This document shows positions 6,829 through 13,088 of a stretch of DNA of 16,280 nucleotides, in pieces (within the stretch, counting starts at the first letter, position 1; every line of letters begins with the position of its first letter). The translations under genes and the position numbers were made by a program. The DNA comes from Alphaproteobacteria bacterium (GTDB taxonomy: Bacteria; Pseudomonadota; Alphaproteobacteria; UBA6615), in NCBI GenBank assembly GCA_017643325.1, contig JAEPNS010000030.1, positions 1 through 16,280 on the forward strand, in the 5' to 3' direction. The notes beneath the pieces are model-generated. The model made no database searches and was not told the origin of the DNA. It saw only the letters and a list, made by a program, of their open reading frames with translations.

Positions 6829-7851
6829 CTAGTAGGCGCGATCCACGCAAAAATCGACAACATCTTCCAGAGCTGCGCGGAATTCGTTGTCTGGCAGCGT
6901 GGAAAGCGCGGCCCTTGCGGTGTCGGCGTACCCGCGTGCGCGGATCAGCGTGTCGTCCAACGCATCATGCTTGTGAAGGAGTGCGACCGCATTCTCGAGG
7001 TCCGCGCCGTCCTGTTCGCACTCTTCCAGCGTCCGTCGCCAGAAGGCGTGTTCTGCCTCGTTCCCGCGCCGCATCGCGAGAACCACGGGCAGCGTTATCT
7101 TGCCCTCGCGGAAGTCGTCCCCGACTTCCTTGCCGAGCTTGTCCTGGGAGGCCGCATAGTCGAGATAGTCGTCCACGAGCTGGAAGGCGACCCCAAGGTT
7201 CGCGCCGTACCGGTCGAGCGCATCCGTCGCTTCGCTGCCCGGTCCGGCGACCAGGCCCCCGACTTCGCAGGCAGCGGCAAACAATGCGGCTGTCTTCGAC
7301 CGGATCACGAAGAGATACGCCTCTTCGCTGGTCGACAGGTCGTTGGCGGTTGTCAGCTGCGCGACCTCACCCTCGGCAATCACGGCACTCGCGTTGGCGA
7401 GAATATCCAGGACTTCGAGCGACTCGCTTTCCACCATGAGCCGGAAGGCCCGGCTGAAGAGAAAATCGCCCACCAGGACACTTGCCTGGTTTCCCCATAC
7501 AGCATTCGCCGTTTGCCGCCCCCGACGCAGGTCGGATTCGTCCACCACGTCATCGTGGAGCAGCGTGGCGGTGTGGATGAACTCGACCGCAGCCGCCAGG
7601 CCGATATGGTGGCGCCCCTCGTAACCGAACATCCGCGCGCTGGCGATTGTCAGGAGGGGGCGTAAGCGCTTGCCGCCGGCAGCAACGAGATGCCCGGCCA
7701 GTTCCGGGATCAGCGGCACCTCTGATTGCATCCGCTCGACAATGAGCTGGTTGACCCGTGCGAGGTCCGCCGCGCACAACTCGTTCAATCGGTCGAGCGC
7801 GTTGGCTTCACGTCCGGCCTTGGATTCCGAAAGTCGGGCCACTACAGCCAA
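6829..7851 (-). CDS. ispB: Long-chain polyprenyl (octa/decaprenyl) diphosphate synthase
   Basis: The protein has 340 residues. It contains GGKRLRP (59-65), the first Asp-rich motif in HTATLLHDDVVDESDLRRG (DDVVD at 100-104) and the second in QLVDDYLDY (227-231), then GKEVGDDFREGKITLP. Small residues just before the first motif (Ala95 five positions before it) fit a long-chain product, as in E. coli IspB, where the same HTATLLHDDVVDESD stretch occurs. The enzyme extends farnesyl diphosphate with isopentenyl diphosphate to make the ubiquinone side chain; the exact chain length cannot be read from sequence. The TTG start at 7851 is supported by GGAG seven bases upstream (complement of 7859-7862). 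Symbol by resemblance. Confidence 0.93.
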   Translation of the reverse strand: MAVVARLSESKAGREANALDRLNELCAADLARVNQLIVERMQSEVPLIPELAGHLVAAGGKRLRPLLTIASARMFGYEGRHHIGLAAAVEFIHTATLLHDDVVDESDLRRGRQTANAVWGNQASVLVGDFLFSRAFRLMVESESLEVLDILANASAVIAEGEVAQLTTANDLSTSEEAYLFVIRSKTAALFAAACEVGGLVAGPGSEATDALDRYGANLGVAFQLVDDYLDYAASQDKLGKEVGDDFREGKITLPVVLAMRRGNEAEHAFWRRTLEECEQDGADLENAVALLHKHDALDDTLIRARGYADTARAALSTLPDNEFRAALEDVVDFCVDRAY

Positions 7852-7924
7852 TATGTGTCTCCAGAAAATATCCGCATGACAGGCGCGAACCCGTCCATAT
7901 TTCGCGGGTCAGAATTCGTCCGCG

Positions 7925-7952
7925 AGCATATGATCTTTGGGTTTCGGGTCAA
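7925..7952 (-). promoter_or_regulatory. Candidate sigma70-like promoter of the polyprenyl synthase gene
   Basis: On the - strand, TTGACC (7947-7952) and TATGCT (7925-7930) are separated by 16 bases. This matches 5/6 and 4/6 of the consensus and would give a leader of roughly 70 bases. It lies in the 143-base divergent gap 7852-7994, which holds no gene. No equally good promoter was seen for the + strand gene at 7995. Confidence 0.4.
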
Positions 7953-7994
7953 GGGAACCCGGCTTCAGGGAGAAGACTGTCGGTCTGACGCCTT

Positions 7995-8237
7995 ATGCGT
8001 GATGTGCTGAGAACAAATGACCCGGTGGAGTTGTCATTGGCGACGGCCTTGCTCAAAGATGCGGACATTGAGCATGTCGTCATGGATGGCAATATCTCGA
8101 TTCTCGAAGGATCGATCGGGATATTTCCACGGCGCCTGATGGTGCTCGACGAGGACTACCGGAATGCCCGCGAGCTCCTGCAGGCCGCGGAAATCCTCGA
8201 ATCTGATACCAACAGCAGCACCGAAACGTCTGAATGA
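7995..8237 (+). CDS. DUF2007-domain small protein
   Basis: The protein has 80 residues. The pattern (LRTNDPVELSLATALLKDAD, then a MDGNISILEGSIG block with RRLMVLDEDYRNARELLQ) is that of DUF2007, a small ferredoxin-like fold sometimes described as a putative signal-transducing protein. The exact function is unknown. In alphaproteobacteria it is commonly found next to the polyprenyl synthase and a TrmN6-like methyltransferase, as here. Its stop overlaps the start of the methyltransferase gene (ATGA at 8234-8237), so the two are probably co-translated. The Ser/Thr/Glu-rich tail (SDTNSSTETSE) is likely disordered. Confidence 0.82.
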   Translation: MRDVLRTNDPVELSLATALLKDADIEHVVMDGNISILEGSIGIFPRRLMVLDEDYRNARELLQAAEILESDTNSSTETSE

Positions 8238-8971
8238 CGCGAACGGATACAGCGGATTCTCTACTCGGCGGGCGGGTTCATCTCCTGCAGCCTCCGGCCG
8301 GATACCGGGCTGCCATTGACCCCGTTTTGCTGGCAGCCGCGGTCCCCGATCTCGGGGCCATGCGGATCCTTGACATGGGGTGCGGCGAAGGCGGTGCGAC
8401 CCTTTGTCTCGCGTGGCGATTGCCGCGCGCGGAGGTGCATGGGCTCGATCTTCGAGCGGACGCGATCACGCGACTGCGCGCCAGCTCTGCGAAAAACGGT
8501 TTCGGTGAGCGGGTCGCCGCACGCGTTCACGATGTATCAGCGGGAGCTCCGCGTGATCACCAATCGGCCTTTGATTGGGTGGTCTCAAACCCACCGTACC
8601 TGCCGGCGGAGCGCGCGGACCGGCGCGCACGATGCAACGGGGCCGATGCGGAGACCGTCGAAACGGTGCCCTTGAGCGCGTGGATCGATTGCATGCTGGC
8701 ATGCGCCAACGCCGGGGGTCACGTTCTGCTCGTTCACCGGGCTGACCGGATCGACGAGGTGATTTCAGGACTACGGGATAAAGCCGGCGATCTGGTGGTT
8801 GTTCCGCTCGCAAGGGCGCGCGAGGCCCTGCGACGTTGCATCCGGGCCTGGTGCTGCACGAACAGGATGGGTCTTACACGACGAGCGCGCGTGCGATCCT
8901 GTTCGACGGGGAGGCGTTCGACCTTTCGTGACTTGATTGCCGGGTCTGGACGCACAAGTCTGTGGCCATGA
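8234..8971 (+). CDS. TrmN6-like tRNA/rRNA adenine methyltransferase with frameshifted C-terminus
   Basis: The product as read has 245 residues. Residues 11-38 (LGGRVHLLQPPAGYRAAIDP and the following LLAAAVP) are the family signature. The SAM-binding motif I is DMGCGEGG (47-54) and the adenine N6 catalytic motif is NPPY (119-122). Relatives modify A37 of tRNA-Val or a related target; the substrate here is inferred. Sequence is normal to GDLVVVPL (residue 192, base 8809), then turns into Arg/Cys-rich nonsense ending at 8971. The -1 frame from 8809 reads RKGARGPATLHPGLVLHEQD and ends DGEAFDLS with TGA at 8929-8931, which is the expected family C-terminus. About 15 residues typical of the family (a WPRAG...RV region) are missing between them. 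A deletion of length 1 mod 3, about 46 bases, explains this. The catalytic core is intact, so activity is uncertain. Confidence 0.75.
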   Translation: MTRTDTADSLLGGRVHLLQPPAGYRAAIDPVLLAAAVPDLGAMRILDMGCGEGGATLCLAWRLPRAEVHGLDLRADAITRLRASSAKNGFGERVAARVHDVSAGAPRDHQSAFDWVVSNPPYLPAERADRRARCNGADAETVETVPLSAWIDCMLACANAGGHVLLVHRADRIDEVISGLRDKAGDLVVVPLARAREALRRCIRAWCCTNRMGLTRRARVRSCSTGRRSTFRDLIAGSGRTSLWP

Positions 8972-9822
8972 ACCTCAAAGACCTTATCTCTCGAAAGAAG
9001 TCCCCGCTGGTAACCGTTCTTCGCCTTGACGGTGCGATTGGTGCATCCAGTTCGCGGTTTCGATCTTCGATGCTGGACATCGGGTCCCAGGCGGCGCGGA
9101 TCGAGCGTGCGTTCAAGCCGAAAAAACTCGCGGCGGTGGCGCTGGTGGTGAACTCGCCCGGCGGCTCTGCGGTCCAGTCGTCGCTCATCGCCGGGAGGAT
9201 CCGCGCTCTTGCCGACGAAAAAGACGTCCCCGTCTTCTCATTTGTCGAAGACGTGGCCGCGTCCGGCGGATACTGGCTGGCATGCGCGGGTGACGAGATT
9301 TTTGCCAACAGCGCGTCAATCGTCGGCTCGATCGGCGTCATTTCGGCCGGGTTCGGCTTTCCCGACCTCATCGCGCGCTACGGTGTGGAGCGACGCGTCC
9401 ACACCGCGGGTGAAAACAAGGCGATTCTCGATCCCTTTCTTCCCGAGCGGGAGGAGGATGTGTCACTGCTCGAGGACATGCAGAGCCAAGTGCACGAGCA
9501 GTTCAAATCCTATGTGCGCGAACGCCGCGGTGCGCGAATTGCGAACGCGCCGGACGACCTGTTCTCCGGCGCATTCTGGACGGGTGCCCGGGGTGCTGAG
9601 TTTGGACTCGTTGACGGGATAGGAGATATCCGAACCGTATTGCGCGAAAAGTATGGTAACGATGTCCGCATGTTGGCTGTTGCGGAGCGCAAGTCGTTGC
9701 TGCGGTCCTTGTTGCGGCGCGGCGGCCGGTCGGCATTGGGCCCGTCCGGGCTGGACGACATCGCGGACCGCGCTATTACGGCCGTCGAAGAACGTTTGAT
9801 CTGGGCCCGGTTCGGGCTTTAG
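8968..9822 (+). CDS. S49-family serine peptidase (SppA/SohB-like)
   Basis: The protein has 284 residues from the ATG at 8968; a GTG at 8962 in frame would add two. It shows the ClpP-like fold of S49 peptidases: VTVLRLDGAIG at the start, LVVNSPGGSAVQSS, the nucleophile in AASGGYWLACAGDEIFA (Ser99), the GSIGVI block and the general base in GENKAILDPF (Lys151). There is no N-terminal membrane helix, so it is the short single-domain form, cytosolic or peripherally membrane-bound. Relatives degrade cleaved signal peptides or process small membrane peptides. It follows the methyltransferase; in the frameshifted reading that stop overlaps this ATG, while in the repaired reading a gap of 36 bases remains. 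The 64-residue membrane protein gene follows 16 bases later. Confidence 0.88.
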   Translation: MNLKDLISRKKSPLVTVLRLDGAIGASSSRFRSSMLDIGSQAARIERAFKPKKLAAVALVVNSPGGSAVQSSLIAGRIRALADEKDVPVFSFVEDVAASGGYWLACAGDEIFANSASIVGSIGVISAGFGFPDLIARYGVERRVHTAGENKAILDPFLPEREEDVSLLEDMQSQVHEQFKSYVRERRGARIANAPDDLFSGAFWTGARGAEFGLVDGIGDIRTVLREKYGNDVRMLAVAERKSLLRSLLRRGGRSALGPSGLDDIADRAITAVEERLIWARFGL

Positions 9823-9838
9823 TCGGGAAGTTTACGCT

Positions 9839-10033
9839 GTGTTCGGATTTTCGTTGTCGAAGCTCTTGGTGCTTGCCGTCATTATCGCGGCCGTGCTCGT
9901 CCTGTTTAGATTCCTCGGCCAGCGCAATGCGGTGAATGAACGCCGACGGGGCGCGGTCGAAGCATTCGACACGGAATATGACGCCGAATCCGATACCTAC
10001 GTCGTCCGGGGCGACAAAACCGCTGAGAAATAG
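9839..10033 (+). CDS. Small single-pass membrane protein
   Basis: This 64-residue protein starts with GTG. It has one strong membrane helix (about residues 8-25, KLLVLAVIIAAVLVLFRFLG), then a basic stretch (NERRRG) and an acidic tail (AFDTEYDAESDTYVVRGDKT). The basic residues after the helix suggest the N-terminus faces out and the C-terminus is cytosolic. A small membrane protein of this kind is often found just before glyQ in alphaproteobacteria; related ones may end in a CxxC zinc-ribbon motif, which is lacking here. Function unknown. It sits 16 bases after the peptidase stop and likely shares its transcript. Confidence 0.65.
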   Translation: MFGFSLSKLLVLAVIIAAVLVLFRFLGQRNAVNERRRGAVEAFDTEYDAESDTYVVRGDKTAEK

Positions 10034-10055
10034 GGTGGCGCCGGCCGACCCGTCC

Positions 10056-10084
10056 TTGACCCTGTCAGGGCGCACTTCTATTTT
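10056..10084 (+). promoter_or_regulatory. Sigma70-like promoter of glyQ-glyS-ppdK
   Basis: TTGACC (10056-10061) and TATTTT (10079-10084) are separated by exactly 17 bases. The predicted transcription start near 10091 gives a leader of about 30 bases before the glyQ ATG. There is no strong Shine-Dalgarno at glyQ; the nearest candidate, AGGCGG at about 10101, is rather far upstream. Confidence 0.55.
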
Positions 10085-10097
10085 CCCCGCGCCCTGA
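10065..10097. repeat. 9-bp perfect inverted repeat centred on the glyQ -10 box
   Basis: TCAGGGCGC (10065-10073) and GCGCCCTGA (10089-10097) are perfect reverse complements, with 15 bases between. The centre of symmetry (10081) falls inside the -10 hexamer. This could be an operator, or, in a transcript running in from upstream, a hairpin terminating the peptidase unit (no T-run follows, only TTTT in the loop). Immediately overlapping is the dyad CCCTG-T-CAGGG at 10060-10070, which shares the left arm. Confidence 0.5.
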
Positions 10098-10122
10098 AGC
10101 AGGCGGACATTCAATCCATACG

Positions 10123-11016
10123 ATGGCGAACGCAAATACCGGTGCGGCAGGCTCGTCGGCATCGCCGAAGAGCTTTCAGGACCTGATCCTCACATTGCAG
10201 AGGTTCTGGGCGGAGCGCGGCTGCGCCATACTTCAGCCCTACGACATGGAGGTCGGCGCGGGGACGTTTCACCCGGCAACGACCCTGCGCGCGCTCGGTC
10301 CTGACCCGTGGCGCGTCGCCTATGTGCAACCGTCGCGTCGGCCCACCGACGGCCGGTACGGCGACAACCCGAACCGGCTCCAGCACTACTACCAGTTTCA
10401 GGTCATCCTGAAGCCGTCGCCGGCCGACAGCCAGCAGCTTTACCTGGACAGCCTGGCCGCGTTGGGAATTGATCCGGGTGCGCACGATATCCGTTTCGTC
10501 GAAGACGACTGGGAGAGCCCGACCCTGGGCGCGTGGGGCCTCGGCTGGGAGGTCTGGTGCGACGGGATGGAGGTTAGCCAGTTCACCTACTTCCAGCAGG
10601 TGGGCGGTTTCGATTGCGATCCGGTGTCCGTTGAACTGACATATGGCCTGGAAAGGCTCGCGATGTATGTGCAGGGCGTCGAGAACGTCTACGACCTGGA
10701 TTTCAATGCCGCCGGCCTCAAATACGGCGATGTTTTCCTGCGTGCCGAACGCGAGTTCAGCGCCTACAACTTCGAACACGCCGACACCGAGATTCTGTTT
10801 CGTCATTTTGCCGACGCGGAAAGCGAATGCCGGGCGCTGGTCAATGAAGGTCTGGCTTTGCCCGCCTATGACCAATGCATCAAAGCGAGCCACAGCTTCA
10901 ATTTGCTCGACGCACGCGGGGTAATCTCCGTGACCGAACGCCAGGCCTATATCCTGCGGGTTCGCGAGCTCGCGAAGGCATGTTGTGAAACCAGGCTGGA
11001 AGCGGGATCTTCCTGA
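10123..11016 (+). CDS. glyQ: Glycyl-tRNA synthetase alpha subunit
   Basis: The protein has 297 residues, normal for GlyQ. Diagnostic stretches are FQDLILTLQRFWAERGCAIL, QPYDMEVGAGTFHPATTLRA, the class II motif region AYVQPSRRPTDGRYGDNPNR with LQHYYQFQVILKPSP, and WEVWCDGMEVSQFTYFQQ. GlyQ carries the class II catalytic core of the alpha2-beta2 enzyme that charges tRNA-Gly with glycine in the cytosol. It begins with about 10 loosely conserved residues (ANANTGAAGSSAS). Its stop overlaps the glyS start (TGATG, 11014-11018), which would help equal production of the two subunits. Confidence 0.97.
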   Translation: MANANTGAAGSSASPKSFQDLILTLQRFWAERGCAILQPYDMEVGAGTFHPATTLRALGPDPWRVAYVQPSRRPTDGRYGDNPNRLQHYYQFQVILKPSPADSQQLYLDSLAALGIDPGAHDIRFVEDDWESPTLGAWGLGWEVWCDGMEVSQFTYFQQVGGFDCDPVSVELTYGLERLAMYVQGVENVYDLDFNAAGLKYGDVFLRAEREFSAYNFEHADTEILFRHFADAESECRALVNEGLALPAYDQCIKASHSFNLLDARGVISVTERQAYILRVRELAKACCETRLEAGSS

Positions 11017-13088
11017 TGCCCGAACTTCTGGTCGAGTTCTTTTCCGAAGAAATTCCGGCGCGCATGCAACGGCGCGCGGGCGAGGACCTGCAGCGTCTGC
11101 TTGCGACCGCGTTGCGGGACCACGATCTCCCGTTTGAAGATATCAAATCCTTCACCACCCCCCGCCGGCTGACGGTTCTTGCAAGCGCGCTGCCGCTCAT
11201 ACAGCCGACGCGCGAAATCGAGCGCAAAGGGCCGCGCACCGACGCTCCAGAAAGAGCGATAGAGGGTTTTCTGGGGTCGGTCCCCGTCGATCTCGACCAG
11301 TGCGCGGTCGTGGAAGACAAGAAGGGAGCGTTTTATGTGGCGCGTTGGACGGAAGAGGGGCGCGACGCACGCGTTGTGCTACCCGACGTCATAGGTGAGA
11401 TAGCGCGCGCGCTGCCGTGGCCGAAATCGATGCGCTGGGGGGCGACGACGTTTCGTTGGGTGCGCCCGCTTCACGGCGTTCTGGCAATATTCGATGGAAA
11501 AGCACTTCCGGGCGGGATCGACACGGGCGATGGCAGCCTCGGCTACTCAAACACGACACATGGTCATCGGTTCATGGCGCCTTGTTCGATCGAGGTGTCT
11601 GATTTCATGGAGTACAGCGCAGGCCTGAAAGATGCCTTTGTGCTGATCGACCCGGCGGAGCGCGAACGGGTGATTCGCGACCAGATGGACCAGGCCTGTG
11701 CGGCGTCCGGGCTTCGCGTGCCGGATGACGATGCCCTGTTTGCGGAGGTGGCCGGGCTCGTGGAATGGCCGTCGCTTCACATTGGCACCATCGACACCGA
11801 TTTCATGGACCTTCCGCGCGAAGTGCTCGTTTCCTCGATGCGCGAACACCAGAAATATTTCGCGCTCGAAACCGAAGACGGCCGACCGGCTCCGAATTTT
11901 GCGTTCGTCGCGAATATCGATGCGCAAAGTGCGGATGCCGTGATCGCCGGGTATGAGAGGGTTCTGCGCGCACGGCTGTCGGATGCCAAGTATTTCTGGG
12001 ACCTGGACCGCGAAGCGCCGCTGGAATCTCGGGTGGCTTCGCTCGACGGTATCGTATTCCACGCCAAGTTGGGGACCGTCGGGGACAAGGTCGCGCGCGT
12101 CTCCCGCCTTGCCGAATACCTGTCGGACAAAATCCAAGGAGCGTCCGTTTCGGATGTGACCCGCGCAGCACAACTCGCGAAGGCGGATCTGGTCACCGGC
12201 ATGGTCGGCGAGTTTCCGGATCTCCAGGGAGTGATGGGGCGCTATTACGCTCAGGCGCAGGGCGAAAGCGCCGCGGTCAGTGACGCGATCGCCGAGCATT
12301 ACGCACCGCTGGGTCCGAACGACCGCTGTCCGACAGCGCCGGTCAGTGTTGCGGTCGCGCTTGCTGACAAGCTCGACACGCTCACCGGGTTCTGGAGCAT
12401 TGACGACAAACCGACCGGTTCGAAGGATCCGTTTGCGCTGCGGCGCGCCGCGTTGGGTGTGATTCGACTGATTCTCGAGAACGAGCTGCGGCTCGACCTG
12501 CGCGAAGCTGTCAGGTTCTCGGCCAAACTTCACTCGACCGAAGGCGATGCATTGGTCGAAGACCTCATTCGGTTCTTCGCGGACCGGCTCAAGGTCTACC
12601 TGCGCGACCAGGGTGCGCGCCACGACCGGATCGATTCTGTTTTGGGTGACAAGATGCCGGGCGAACTGATGTCCGTCGTTCAGCGCGTCGCCGCAGTCGG
12701 GGAATTTCTGGATTCTGAGGACGGTGCCAATCTGCTCACTGCGTATCGCAGGGCGGCCAACATCGTTCGCGCGGAATCCAAGAAGGACGCCGGAGAGTTT
12801 CGAGGCGCCGACTACGTGAACGAAGAGGCATTGCAGGACCCGGCCGAGACGCTGCTGGTATCGAAACTGGCCGCCGTTGAATCCGACGCCGCAACTGCGC
12901 TGGAAGAAGAGGCGTTCGATCGTGCGATGCACGCACTTGCCGACCTGCGTGCGCCGCTCGACGCGTTCTTCGACGAAGTCACGGTCAATGTTGACGACTC
13001 TGCCGCCAGAGGGAATCGATTGCGCCTGCTCGCGCGCGTCCAAGAGGTGATGAACAATGTCGCAGACTTCTCAAAAGTCGAGGGCTGA
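11016..13088 (+). CDS. glyS: Glycyl-tRNA synthetase beta subunit
   Basis: The protein has 690 residues, normal for GlyS. It begins MPELLVEFFSEEIPARMQRR, followed by FTTPRRLTVL, the MRWGATTFRWVRPLHGVLAI block, the GHRFMAP segment, REVLVSSMREHQKYF and a SDAKYFWDLDREAPLE stretch. Its C-terminal region is the DALRG/anticodon-binding type domain (about 570-690). It binds tRNA and is required for charging by GlyQ. It overlaps glyQ by one base and the proposed ppdK start by 32 bases, indicating a translationally coupled operon. Confidence 0.97.
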   Translation: MPELLVEFFSEEIPARMQRRAGEDLQRLLATALRDHDLPFEDIKSFTTPRRLTVLASALPLIQPTREIERKGPRTDAPERAIEGFLGSVPVDLDQCAVVEDKKGAFYVARWTEEGRDARVVLPDVIGEIARALPWPKSMRWGATTFRWVRPLHGVLAIFDGKALPGGIDTGDGSLGYSNTTHGHRFMAPCSIEVSDFMEYSAGLKDAFVLIDPAERERVIRDQMDQACAASGLRVPDDDALFAEVAGLVEWPSLHIGTIDTDFMDLPREVLVSSMREHQKYFALETEDGRPAPNFAFVANIDAQSADAVIAGYERVLRARLSDAKYFWDLDREAPLESRVASLDGIVFHAKLGTVGDKVARVSRLAEYLSDKIQGASVSDVTRAAQLAKADLVTGMVGEFPDLQGVMGRYYAQAQGESAAVSDAIAEHYAPLGPNDRCPTAPVSVAVALADKLDTLTGFWSIDDKPTGSKDPFALRRAALGVIRLILENELRLDLREAVRFSAKLHSTEGDALVEDLIRFFADRLKVYLRDQGARHDRIDSVLGDKMPGELMSVVQRVAAVGEFLDSEDGANLLTAYRRAANIVRAESKKDAGEFRGADYVNEEALQDPAETLLVSKLAAVESDAATALEEEAFDRAMHALADLRAPLDAFFDEVTVNVDDSAARGNRLRLLARVQEVMNNVADFSKVEG

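Noticed and set aside
6591..7439. 282-codon open frame on the + strand bridging cls and the polyprenyl synthase
   Set aside because: It overlaps two certain genes in wrong frames and is composed mostly of Arg, Pro and Ser.
7852..7994. Riboswitch or leader RNA in the divergent gap
   Set aside because: Only short GGGTT/AACCC and ACCCG/CGGGT pairings are visible, with no recognisable conserved core.
11547..13043. 498-codon open frame on the - strand opposite glyS
   Set aside because: It is the mirror of glyS, which is certain; there are no motifs and the composition is that of antisense of GC-rich codons.
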